NCBI GenBank assembly: GCA_051646185.1 | Contig: JBOFCS010000025.1 | Span: 1 to 7,330 of the forward strand | Reading direction: 5' to 3' | Source: JBOFCS01 sp051646185 | GTDB lineage: Bacteria; Actinomycetota; Actinomycetes; Mycobacteriales; Mycobacteriaceae | Length of the DNA stretch: 7,330 bases | Part shown: one piece after another, positions 1 through 6,572 of the stretch | How the letters are laid out: each line of letters begins with the position of its first letter | Position numbering within the stretch: the stretch's first letter is position 1 | Made by a program: the position numbers and the translations under genes | The notes under the pieces: generated by a model | The model's input: only the letters and a program-made list of their open reading frames with translations | The model's database searches: none | Told to the model about the DNA's origin: nothing

Positions 1-13
1 ATCTTAGCGAAGT

Positions 14-17
14 GGAG
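14..17 (+). promoter_or_regulatory. Ribosome binding site of the aldehyde dehydrogenase gene
   Basis: GGAG lies 7 bases before ATG 25. It decides the start in favour of this ATG over the in-frame TTG at 19, which would leave only one base of spacing. Confidence 0.6.
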
Positions 18-24
18 CTTGCGC

Positions 25-1557
25 ATGACTCAAAAATCTTCACAGTTGGAAGTTGATACCGGGGAGCTACAAACGCCCCCCGGCCTCGAGCGCGCTAGCA
101 CAATTGTTTCACTGGATCCGCGCACCGATGAGGTAGTGGGAACCTACCCCATTGTCGGGGCTCAGGAGATTTCCCTGGTGCTGGAAAAGGCTCAAGCAGC
201 TGCGAAGTGGTGGGAGTCGCTAGGCTTTTCCGGACGGAAAAAGTGGTTACTGGAATGGAAAAAAGCTCTTGCAAAGGGTGCTCGTGAGCTTGCCAGTGTT
301 ATCTCGAAGGAGACGGGTAAGCCAATTGATGACGCATTTCTTGAAGTAATGCTCACAATCGAACATTTGGACTGGGCAGCAAAAAATGCTGAGAAAGTCT
401 TGGGGCGCAAGAAAGTTCCTTCCGGCTTAGTCAGCGCAAACCAGGCCGCCTCAGTGCAGTACCAGCCGATCGGTGTTATTGGGGTCATAGGTCCTTGGAA
501 CTATCCGCTTTATACCCCGATGGGCTCTATTTCCTATGCGCTCGCAGCGGGTAACTCGGTTATTTTTAAGCCAAGCGAGTTAACTCCTGGGGTAGGTGTG
601 TGGATTGCTCAAAAATGGGCAGAGCTGGTACCGCATCAGCCGATCCTTCAGGTAATTACTGGAGATGGTGCTACCGGTGGGGCGCTATGCAGTTCAGGGG
701 TGGATAAGATTGCTTTTACTGGCTCAACTGCAACGGCAAAACGTGTGATGGCTGCATGTGCAGGAACTCTTACGCCATTAGTTGCCGAATGCGGCGGTAA
801 AGACGCCATGCTGGTCGATAGCGATGCGGATATTGATGCTGCAGCAGGCTTTGCAGTTTTTGGCGCCTTTGGTAATTCAGGTCAGACTTGCGTGGGGGTG
901 GAAAGAATTTACGCTGTTGAGGCTATCTACGATAAATTTCTTGCTGCTGTTATCGCTAAGACGAAATTACTGAAGCCTGGAGCAGATTCAGCCGCAACCT
1001 ATGGGCCGATGACAATGCCGCAGCAATCTGAAATAGTGAGCGCACATATTCAAGATGCTTTGAACAGTGGCGGCCGAGCAGTCTTTGGTGGGATAGATTC
1101 GGTGCGGCCACCCTATATTTCTCCGGTGATTCTTGTTGATGTTCCCGAGAATAGTGAAGCGGTGTGTGAGGAAACATTCGGGCCGACAGTGGTTATCAAT
1201 AAAGTTGTGGATCTTGAAGAAGCTGTTGAGCGGGCCAATTCCGGTAAATACGGGCTTGGCGCCTCAATTTTCTCTGGCAATAAAACAAAAGCGATGCGAG
1301 TAGCTGAACAGCTGCATTCGGGAGTAGTGACCATCAATTCTGTTCTCGGTTTTGCTGGGGTTGCGGCACTTCCCTTTGGAGGTGTTGGGCAATCAGGTTT
1401 TGGGCGGATTCATGGGGCAGATGGGCTTCGAGAGTTTACTAATCCCAAATCTATTGCTCGACAAAAATATAAGGCACCGCTAGATCTGCTCACCCTTGAA
1501 CGAAAGAAGAGAGTTATGACTATTTCCGGGTGGATGTTGAAGGTGCGGCATGGGTGA
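25..1557 (+). CDS. NAD(P)-dependent aldehyde dehydrogenase
   Basis: Predicted to oxidise an aldehyde to its carboxylate with NAD(P)+ in the cytoplasm; the substrate is not readable from sequence. The 510-residue protein has the full ALDH fold: PWN at 157-159 (Asn159, oxyanion hole), the cofactor-binding FKPSE at 181-185, FTGST at 231-235, general base Glu255, nucleophile Cys289 in GQTC, EETFGP at 382-387 and PFGG at 450-453. The Glu motif reads ECGGK, with Cys256 where Leu is usual. About 35 residues, basic and partly hydrophobic, follow the catalytic core. ATG at 25 was chosen because GGAG at 14-17 lies 7 bases ahead; TTG at 19 is too close to that site. The frame stays open to the window edge, so a longer N-terminus is not excluded. 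The 3' end overlaps the next gene by 8 bases. Family assignment is secure; the role in oxidising products of the neighbouring oxygenase is inference. Confidence 0.95.
   Translation: MTQKSSQLEVDTGELQTPPGLERASTIVSLDPRTDEVVGTYPIVGAQEISLVLEKAQAAAKWWESLGFSGRKKWLLEWKKALAKGARELASVISKETGKPIDDAFLEVMLTIEHLDWAAKNAEKVLGRKKVPSGLVSANQAASVQYQPIGVIGVIGPWNYPLYTPMGSISYALAAGNSVIFKPSELTPGVGVWIAQKWAELVPHQPILQVITGDGATGGALCSSGVDKIAFTGSTATAKRVMAACAGTLTPLVAECGGKDAMLVDSDADIDAAAGFAVFGAFGNSGQTCVGVERIYAVEAIYDKFLAAVIAKTKLLKPGADSAATYGPMTMPQQSEIVSAHIQDALNSGGRAVFGGIDSVRPPYISPVILVDVPENSEAVCEETFGPTVVINKVVDLEEAVERANSGKYGLGASIFSGNKTKAMRVAEQLHSGVVTINSVLGFAGVAALPFGGVGQSGFGRIHGADGLREFTNPKSIARQKYKAPLDLLTLERKKRVMTISGWMLKVRHG
1539..1543 (+). 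promoter_or_regulatory. Ribosome binding site of the oxygenase gene, inside the upstream gene
   Basis: GAAGG sits 6 bases before ATG 1550, within the last codons of the aldehyde dehydrogenase gene. It supports the overlapping start rather than the later in-frame ATG at 1592, which has no comparable site at the right distance. Confidence 0.55.
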
Positions 1558-2518
1558 GGAGCATAGAGTTATTCCGTTGCTTTCTGCGCCCATGACGCGC
1601 GATTTTACTCCAGCTAAAAGGTTTAGCCGGACAGCCTGGGTGCGACATATAGAGTCGCTCGATCCGTTACGTGATAACCAGGAAATTCATCGGATCACCG
1701 CAGGGTATGAGTTTCCTTGGGATTATCAGCGGGCTCTGGAGTTTGCATTATTTAAAACCTATTGTGTGCCAACAATTTCAATGCTACTACGCAAGACGGG
1801 AGAATTTGGTAATCGTCCGCAAAAACGCTACGATGACACCGCATTATTAATGGGTGAACTTGTTGAGCATGGCTATGATTCCCCACGAGGTAAAGAATCG
1901 CTTCGGATGATTAACCGGATGCATGGGCAGTACTCAATTAAAAATGATGACATGCTCTATACACTAAGCACTTTCATCTATGATCCTATTGACTGGATGG
2001 ATAAATTTGGTTGGCGTTCGTTCACTCCCAAAGAGCGACTTGCTGCTTTTTATTTTTACAAAAATGTTGGTACACGTATGGGAATTAAGGACATTCCAGA
2101 AACATACGAAGAGTTTTTTACTTTTAAATTTGAGTATGAGCGTAAATATTTTGTTTATAGCGATGACAACCGTGCGGTGGGGAACTACACACTTGATTTA
2201 TATTGCTCGTGGTTCCCCAACGTATTCGATCCTTTCATTCGCAAGGCAGTCTATGCGCTCATTGACCCCGGAATGGCCAGAGCATTCGGATTCCCCGAGC
2301 CCTCTCACAATCTGGCGAGAGTGCTCGGTACAGGCTTAACGATGCGAGCAAAAGTAGTTCGACTGTTACCACCGCGCCAGTCTTCGCGTTCAGGTATGGA
2401 CCCTAAAAACAAGACCTACCCCGGTTATCCGGAGGGATACACACCTTCGCAGATTGGTGCACTAAATTGCCCGATGTCCAAACCAGTGAGCAACTTACGT
2501 GTTGCCGAGAATCACTGA
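1550..2518 (+). CDS. MpaB-family (DUF2236) haem oxygenase
   Basis: Member of the family that joins fungal MpaB and bacterial latex-clearing protein Lcp (rubber oxygenase catalytic domain). Characterised members are b-type haem proteins that use O2 to cleave isoprenoid double bonds; most bacterial members have no known substrate. The 322 residues are near the usual family length. Family signatures visible are RPQKRYDDT at 89-97 (Arg/Lys cluster over the haem pocket), NRMHG at 122-126 with His125 the likely haem-ligand candidate, NDD at 132-134, and GWRSFTPKER at 154-163 followed by an Arg/Met/Gly helix. No signal peptide or clear membrane helix is seen, so it is probably cytoplasmic, unlike secreted Lcp. 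The start overlaps the upstream stop by 8 bases, indicating translational coupling to the aldehyde dehydrogenase. The 3' end overlaps the opposing TetR gene by 24 bases. The family call is fairly sure; assigning haem ligands by motif is inference. Confidence 0.82.
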   Translation: MGEEHRVIPLLSAPMTRDFTPAKRFSRTAWVRHIESLDPLRDNQEIHRITAGYEFPWDYQRALEFALFKTYCVPTISMLLRKTGEFGNRPQKRYDDTALLMGELVEHGYDSPRGKESLRMINRMHGQYSIKNDDMLYTLSTFIYDPIDWMDKFGWRSFTPKERLAAFYFYKNVGTRMGIKDIPETYEEFFTFKFEYERKYFVYSDDNRAVGNYTLDLYCSWFPNVFDPFIRKAVYALIDPGMARAFGFPEPSHNLARVLGTGLTMRAKVVRLLPPRQSSRSGMDPKNKTYPGYPEGYTPSQIGALNCPMSKPVSNLRVAENH

Positions 2519-3718
2519 CATGAGGTAATGCATACGTTGTAGAGTTTGCTCATGTCGGTTAAATCGCTCAAGTCGACCGATATCGACAACAAGAGCAAGG
2601 GCGGCGTGAACAATAAACCGAGCCTCGACCAAAGATAATTCAGGTTGAAGGCCCAGGACCAGCTGCACCCATTCCTCCACATGTTTGCGTTGGATTTGGC
2701 GCAGTGTGGTTTGTTCCTGTCGAGGTAAATTTGCTAAATCGGAAAAGTATACCGAAATCAGCTCTGGGTGCGAGAACGATAGTTCGATATAGTTTTTTGT
2801 TAGTGCAGACAGCGCCGAAGCTGGTGATGTGGCAGTGGACAGTGAGCGTAGTGTGGCGGCCTCAAGTTGATCGGAAGCTCGGTGGAAGGCAGCGGCAAGT
2901 AGGTCAGCTTTGCTTGGGAAATGTCGGTACACACTGGAGGCATTAATTCCGGCAGCATTGCCAATTTCTTCAATGCTGACTTCATGGAAGCCGCGTCGGT
3001 GAAACATTGCCACCGCTTCTCTCAGTAAGACTTCCCGTTTGGATACGGCGTCCTTAGGAGGCTTTGCTGGCTTAGGTAGGTTAAGATGTTGCGCCGCGAC
3101 AGGGGGAGTGCAGTCGATAATGGACCATGCTGCTTCGGAAAGTACTGTATGCGTTCGCTTTACACTAAGTTGTGAACGATGTGCGGTAATACTGCCAATA
3201 ATGCTGAGCACGCTTGCTGCTAAGATCGTGGTGTCTTCTTCAGTAAGCTCAGGCCGTAGTTGCTGGATATGATTACTCAATTGTCTAGTGACTGCAAGAA
3301 ATTCGGAACGAAGCTCAGCTCGATCAAAATATGTTAAGTAGCGACCTTCCCATCGATATAGCCCTCCGGTGCGTCGGTTATCGATGGTTACTTCAATGAT
3401 GGACTGAAGAATCGTCGACAGTTGTTCTTTCGCTGATAGTCCAAGACTGGTATCGATGGCGTCGGTCACTGCAATAGTGAGTGCTTCACAAAGACTGCGG
3501 GCGGCATGAAGCAATAAAGCGTATTTATTGGGAAAATGACGATACACGGCAGGGCCGGAAACACCTACTAAAGCTGCTATTTCATCAACCCCCACCGAGT
3601 GGTACCCGCGTTCATTAAATGCTAATGCAGCGGTAGCGGCGATCTGAGCTTTCCGATTTTTTGGTCGGGTCTTAACCAGGGGCTTTACCTCCTGCTCTTT
3701 ATGCTCTGATATCGGCAC
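2495..3718 (-). CDS. Tandem (double-unit) TetR transcriptional regulator
   Basis: A DNA-binding repressor-type protein of 407 residues, twice the usual TetR length of about 200. Unit 1 has its helix-turn-helix at about 43-62, ending VSGPAVYRHF, and a helical ligand-type domain to about 203. A Pro/Lys-rich linker (about 205-222) leads to unit 2, with a second helix-turn-helix at about 247-267, ending INASSVYRHF, and its own C-terminal domain to 407. Both recognition helices look intact, so one chain may mimic a TetR dimer or a dimer may contact four half-sites. Start is GTG at 3718, with AGGAG 8 bases upstream. It runs tail-to-tail into the oxygenase gene with a 24-base overlap, which suggests, without proving, that it controls the aldehyde dehydrogenase/oxygenase pair. 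It also lies 86 bp downstream of the exporter on the same strand, so some read-through is possible. The ligand is unknown. Confidence 0.92.
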   Translation of the reverse strand: MPISEHKEQEVKPLVKTRPKNRKAQIAATAALAFNERGYHSVGVDEIAALVGVSGPAVYRHFPNKYALLLHAARSLCEALTIAVTDAIDTSLGLSAKEQLSTILQSIIEVTIDNRRTGGLYRWEGRYLTYFDRAELRSEFLAVTRQLSNHIQQLRPELTEEDTTILAASVLSIIGSITAHRSQLSVKRTHTVLSEAAWSIIDCTPPVAAQHLNLPKPAKPPKDAVSKREVLLREAVAMFHRRGFHEVSIEEIGNAAGINASSVYRHFPSKADLLAAAFHRASDQLEAATLRSLSTATSPASALSALTKNYIELSFSHPELISVYFSDLANLPRQEQTTLRQIQRKHVEEWVQLVLGLQPELSLVEARFIVHAALALVVDIGRLERFNRHEQTLQRMHYLMSVILGNT

Positions 3719-3726
3719 CGGTGAAT

Positions 3727-3731
3727 CTCCT
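3727..3731 (-). promoter_or_regulatory. Ribosome binding site of the tandem TetR gene
   Basis: AGGAG on the minus strand (CTCCT on plus) lies 8 bases before the GTG start at 3718. It supports the non-ATG start; no ATG occurs in frame before the first helix-turn-helix. Confidence 0.6.
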
Positions 3732-3748
3732 AGTTATGATCTGCACCT

Positions 3749-3759
3749 GCTATCTTAGC
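3749..3759 (-). promoter_or_regulatory. Possible -10 box and small palindrome before the tandem TetR gene
   Basis: In the 86-bp gap between the exporter stop and the tandem TetR start, the minus strand reads TAAGAT at 3757-3752, an acceptable actinobacterial -10 box giving a leader of about 26 bases. It is embedded in GCTA-N3-TAGC at 3749-3759, an 11-base palindrome that could be an autoregulatory half-operator. No convincing -35 box is seen at 16-18 bases. No clear terminator hairpin for the exporter gene is seen in the gap either. Confidence 0.3.
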
Positions 3760-3804
3760 TGTCCACAAACAAATAGTTGGCAGGATGAGCTCTATGCCCT
3801 CTGG

Positions 3805-5343
3805 CTAGGCAGTAGGGGGAGTTGCTGAGTCATGGGTGAGGCGTTCTATGAAGGCAAAGGGTCGACCGTTGCGTCCAGGGCTCCAGAGGGCGATAAGAAG
3901 CGCTCCAAGGGCAACCACTGCGGCAAGGCTATAAGAAGAGATCTGCATACCGCGAACGAAGGCCTCGGTGGCAAAATCGGCGAGGGGATCACCTTGGCTT
4001 CCAGCAGCTTTAGCTACTTCTAAAGCTGAAGCGAGGGAATCAGCTACGGGCTGTTTGGCAACCTCGGGGACTTGTTCAACAGCTGGGGCTATTTCCCGTG
4101 AGTAGACAGCTGCAAGCAGGCTGCCAGAGATTGCAATACCTAACGATGCTCCAATTTCCCTTGTTGCATCGTTTACTGCCGAGGCCACACCCAGCTTATT
4201 TTCCGGTGTTGCAGACAGAATTGCCGCGGTTGCCGGTGCACTGCATAATCCCAGCCCTAACCCGCTTGTTGCAACCGGAAGGACAATCTCCCAAGAGTCG
4301 GCATCGCTGTGTAGGCCACCTAGTAATAGAAGCCCCAGGGCGCAGATTAGGAGTCCGGCTAAGGCCAGAGTGCGTAATCCACATAATGGCACCAGCCAAT
4401 GTGACACAACTGACAGCGCAACTAGGGGCACCACAAAGGGCATTAGCCATAGGGCGCTGGTCAGTGCGCTATAGCCAGCAATGAGTTGCATAAATTGAAT
4501 ATGCACAAAAAATAGGCCGAACATCCCAATAAACTGCAAAGTGATAGATGCAGAACTTGATGCAAATCCATGATTGGCAAAGAGCTTTACGTCCAGAAGC
4601 GGATGCCGCACTCGTAGTTCAATATGAATAAATACCGTGGTGCTCAAAACTGACAGTGCGAGGCAGATAAGCACAAAAGGGTTGAGCCAACCATGAATTG
4701 GAGCTTCAATGACACCAAGCACAAACAGTCCAATAGCACCGATCACAGCCAGCATTCCTCGCCAATCTAGCGGCTCGGAACCCCCTTCTCGCGAACTTGG
4801 CACAGTCCAGCCAAGAGCAAAAGCTATTACCGCCATGGCTGCTAGTCCAATAAAGATAGAATGCCAGGACCAGCTCTCAAGGAGTAGTCCGGTTCCCAGT
4901 AATCCAAGAATTGCGCCCGAGCCAGCCACTGCCGCCCAGATCCCTACGGCTTTGGCCCGTTGCGCGTAAGGGAAATTGGCGGTAAGTAGCGATAAGGTGG
5001 CGGGCATAACAAAGGCGGCGCCCAGTCCGGCGATGGAGCGACAAATAATAAGTTGGGTGGGCGAATCTAGCCATACTGGAGCCAAAGTTGCCAAGGTGAA
5101 AATAAAGAGCCCAAGCTGTAATGCGCCGCGGCGGCTAAACTTGTCGCCAATGGCCCCTGCTGGTAGCAGCAAGCAAGCTAAGACCAGGGTGTATCCATCA
5201 ACAATCCAGGTTAATTGGGCTTGGGTTGCTCCGGTGCTGATCGCAATTCCGGGTAATCCGGTATTGAGAGCTGCATTCGCTGCCATGACTAGCCCCACTC
5301 CAAGGCAGGTCACAGTCAGAATCCATATTTGGCGCGGTGTCAT
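3805..5343 (-). CDS. MFS efflux transporter, DHA2 (14-helix) type
   Basis: An inner-membrane proton-driven exporter of the EmrB/QacA/SmvA type, expected to expel drugs, cationic or amphipathic compounds. The 512 residues and the density of hydrophobic stretches fit about 14 helices. Visible marks are WIVDGYTL at 47-54 with an acidic residue in helix 2, motif A in the helix 2-3 loop (G63, D67, R71-R72), CRSIAGLGAA at 101-110 matching the helix 4 arginine motif, and an ESWSWHSIF segment at 156-164. The usual antiporter motif C (GPxLGG) is degenerate: the expected Pro is Leu148 and one Gly is Thr151. A long loop at about 420-460 precedes the last helix, as in other DHA2 proteins. ATG 5343 has CGGAGG 6 bases upstream. 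The divergent TetR gene and the intervening palindromes indicate ligand-induced derepression. The substrate cannot be named. Confidence 0.92.
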   Translation of the reverse strand: MTPRQIWILTVTCLGVGLVMAANAALNTGLPGIAISTGATQAQLTWIVDGYTLVLACLLLPAGAIGDKFSRRGALQLGLFIFTLATLAPVWLDSPTQLIICRSIAGLGAAFVMPATLSLLTANFPYAQRAKAVGIWAAVAGSGAILGLLGTGLLLESWSWHSIFIGLAAMAVIAFALGWTVPSSREGGSEPLDWRGMLAVIGAIGLFVLGVIEAPIHGWLNPFVLICLALSVLSTTVFIHIELRVRHPLLDVKLFANHGFASSSASITLQFIGMFGLFFVHIQFMQLIAGYSALTSALWLMPFVVPLVALSVVSHWLVPLCGLRTLALAGLLICALGLLLLGGLHSDADSWEIVLPVATSGLGLGLCSAPATAAILSATPENKLGVASAVNDATREIGASLGIAISGSLLAAVYSREIAPAVEQVPEVAKQPVADSLASALEVAKAAGSQGDPLADFATEAFVRGMQISSYSLAAVVALGALLIALWSPGRNGRPFAFIERLTHDSATPPTA

Positions 5344-5349
5344 ACTCAG

Positions 5350-5354
5350 CCTCC
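5350..5354 (-). promoter_or_regulatory. Ribosome binding site of the exporter gene
   Basis: GGAGG on the minus strand lies 6 bases before ATG 5343 and directly abuts the first inverted repeat at 5355. A repressor bound there would sit immediately over the leader. Confidence 0.65.
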
Positions 5355-5375
5355 GGTCTCATTGGAAACGAGACC
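5355..5375. promoter_or_regulatory. Inverted repeat 1, probable TetR operator
   Basis: Imperfect palindrome of 21 bases with arms GGTCTC (5355-5360) and GAGACC (5370-5375), extended inward by TT/AA matches two bases from each arm. Length and symmetry fit a TetR-family operator. It lies in the predicted exporter leader, next to the ribosome binding site, between the divergent exporter and TetR genes. Confidence 0.65.
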
Positions 5376-5378
5376 AAC

Positions 5379-5395
5379 AGTCTCACAGCGAGACT
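5379..5395. promoter_or_regulatory. Inverted repeat 2, probable TetR operator
   Basis: Palindrome of 17 bases with arms AGTCTC (5379-5384) and GAGACT (5390-5395) and a partly symmetric core. It shares the GTCTC/GAGAC half-site with repeat 1, starting 4 bases after it. It overlaps the predicted exporter -10 box and the -35 region expected for the TetR gene, so one bound repressor could shut both promoters. Confidence 0.65.
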
Positions 5396-5419
5396 ATCAG
5401 TCCGCAATGGTATTGTGAA
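5391..5419 (-). promoter_or_regulatory. Predicted exporter promoter
   Basis: On the minus strand TTCACA (5419-5414, five of six matches to TTGACA) is followed after 17 bases by TAGTCT (5396-5391), which keeps the T, A and final T of the -10 consensus. Transcription would begin near 5384, inside repeat 2, leaving a leader of about 40 bases that contains repeat 1. Confidence 0.5.
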
Positions 5420-5434
5420 CTAGTAGGCTGGAGG
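5411..5434 (+). promoter_or_regulatory. Predicted -10 box and ribosome binding site of the TetR gene
   Basis: TATTGT at 5411-5416 matches four of six -10 positions and overlaps the opposing exporter -35 box. No good -35 box is seen; its place is taken by inverted repeat 2. GGAGG at 5430-5434 lies 7 bases before ATG 5442 and fixes the start firmly; the -10 call is weaker. Confidence 0.4.
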
Positions 5435-5441
5435 TATTTAT

Positions 5442-6062
5442 ATGGATGAAGCTGACCCGCGTCGGGAGCGCTCAAGGACCCGACTTGTTGATGCGGCAAC
5501 TCGGTTACTTGCGGGGGGCGGGGTGGAGGCGGTGACAATTGATGCAGTAACAAAAACTGCAAAAGTTGCTAGGGCAACGCTATATAGACACTTCAATACC
5601 GGTAATGAATTAGTTGCCGCAGCCTTTGGTAGGTTGATTCCCCCAGCTACGGAGCTTACGGAAGTTGGGACTTTAGATGAACGGCTTTTGCAATTAGTTG
5701 CTCATCAAGCGCGGCTCATCAACGAGGCTCCTATGAATGTCACGGCTTTGTGTTGGATGGGACTAGGTCCTGACCTAGGCGATGCGCTTACTGCTGAACG
5801 CCCTGAATTGAATTCTTTACGGTTGCGGGTAGCTGAAACTTATCGTGCACCTTTTCAGCGCATTTTGCAGAGCGAGCAGGCTATTGCCGAAATTGGTGAG
5901 GTAGACCTGGCACTAGCGCTGGCGCAGTTATTGGGTCCGGTAGTTTTTACCAGGCTCGCCACTGTGACGCCGTTGGATGAGCATGCTTGTAAGTCGATTG
6001 TTGATAATTACTTGTTCGTCCATAGAAAGAGATTTTCCGAAAAGTTCTTATCCGAAAAATGA
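5442..6062 (+). CDS. TetR-family repressor divergent from the exporter
   Basis: A single-unit TetR regulator of 206 residues, predicted to bind the divergent intergenic region as a dimer and release it on ligand binding. The helix-turn-helix is at about 32-51, ending VARATLYRHF, after an Arg-rich N-terminus (residues 7-14) that probably contacts the minor groove. Residues from about 55 onward are helical and variable, as expected for the ligand and dimerisation domain. The placement, 98 bp from the exporter with two matching palindromes between them, makes control of the exporter and of itself the most likely role (inference from family arrangement). It ends 10 bp from the convergent thioesterase gene; control of that operon is possible but no matching palindrome is seen before the thioesterase gene, and the promoter of that operon lies outside the window. 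Confidence 0.9.
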   Translation: MDEADPRRERSRTRLVDAATRLLAGGGVEAVTIDAVTKTAKVARATLYRHFNTGNELVAAAFGRLIPPATELTEVGTLDERLLQLVAHQARLINEAPMNVTALCWMGLGPDLGDALTAERPELNSLRLRVAETYRAPFQRILQSEQAIAEIGEVDLALALAQLLGPVVFTRLATVTPLDEHACKSIVDNYLFVHRKRFSEKFLSEK

Positions 6063-6068
6063 TTCGGA
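6051..6068. terminator. Short hairpin between convergent genes, possible weak terminator
   Basis: TCCGAA (6051-6056) and TTCGGA (6063-6068) can form a 6-bp stem with a 6-base loop that contains the TetR stop codon. An additional upstream copy, TTCCGAA at 6035-6041, could pair with TTCGGAA at 6063-6069 instead. There is no good T run on the plus side; on the minus strand some T-rich sequence lies in the loop and beyond the stem. The position between two gene ends is right, but the stem is short. Confidence 0.3.
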
Positions 6069-6072
6069 ATTG

Positions 6073-6537
6073 TTAGCTAGGATTTTTCACGAGTGTGTTA
6101 TCTACGACTTCCCGAATAACTTCGGGGATGGGGATAGGTGTACGGGTAGTACGGTCAATATAGACGTGAATAAATTCCCCAGTTGCTGCTGGAATCAAAC
6201 CGTTTGGAGTTTCCAAAAAAATTGCAAGGCGGTAGCTAATGCTGCTGGAACCTAGCCTGTGGCAAGCAATTCCGACTTGGAGCAAATCTGGGAAACTCAA
6301 CTCGCGCAGGTAATGACATGAAGTTTTAGCCACTACCCCTAGCCCGTCTAGTGATCGAATATCAGTTCCTGTTGCTTGGATAAGCCAAGCGTTGACAGCA
6401 GTATCGAAATAAGAGTAGTAAGTCACATTATTGACATGGCCGTAATGATCATTATCTGACCATCGGGTTGGAACTGGCCAAAGTACTGGAAAATCTTCAC
6501 AAGAAGGTAGTTGTGGCTTTGTATAGGGGGTATTCAT
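6073..6537 (-). CDS. Hotdog-fold acyl-CoA thioesterase (4HBT / FadM-YbgC-like)
   Basis: Predicted to hydrolyse an acyl-CoA to the free acid and CoA in the cytoplasm. The 154 residues match a single hotdog domain. The diagnostic N-terminal motif is RWSDNDHYGHVNN at 25-37, with Asp28/Asp30 at the place of the catalytic acid and the GHVNN turn leading to the central helix. The C-terminal strands include GEFIHVYID at 120-128, the typical last strand. Related proteins act on long-chain, hydroxybenzoyl or other acyl-CoAs, so the substrate is open. The start is ATG 6537, the only Met in the protein; the ribosome binding site is weak (GAGACGG region only). It follows the alcohol dehydrogenase by 35 bp on the same strand, so one transcript is likely, and ends 10 bp from the convergent TetR gene. 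Confidence 0.88.
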   Translation of the reverse strand: MNTPYTKPQLPSCEDFPVLWPVPTRWSDNDHYGHVNNVTYYSYFDTAVNAWLIQATGTDIRSLDGLGVVAKTSCHYLRELSFPDLLQVGIACHRLGSSSISYRLAIFLETPNGLIPAATGEFIHVYIDRTTRTPIPIPEVIREVVDNTLVKNPS

Positions 6538-6572
6538 GTACGTTATCGCCGTCTCTGTGGGTAAGGCTGCTA

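Noticed and set aside
19..24. TTG at 19 as start of the aldehyde dehydrogenase
   Set aside because: The GGAG at 14-17 would be one base away; ATG 25 has the normal 7-base spacing.
192..488. Minus-strand frame of 98 codons within the aldehyde dehydrogenase gene
   Set aside because: Antisense to the conserved ALDH region with no ribosome binding site or family motif noticed.
2519..2570. Search for a terminator after the oxygenase gene
   Set aside because: No stem with a T run was found; the region is coding for the tandem TetR protein on the other strand.
4098..4484. Open plus-strand frame of 128 codons inside the exporter gene
   Set aside because: Fully antisense to a well-supported membrane protein; the translation is rich in Pro, Arg, Leu and Gln without domain motifs, typical of a shadow frame.
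4976..5449. Open plus-strand frame of 157 codons crossing the divergent promoter region
   Set aside because: It is antisense to the exporter N-terminus, runs through both palindromes and the TetR ribosome binding site, and its translation has no recognisable family features.
6551..6555. GTCTC half-site just upstream of the thioesterase start
   Set aside because: A lone 5-base half-site without a partner at the right spacing; several are expected by chance in a window this long.
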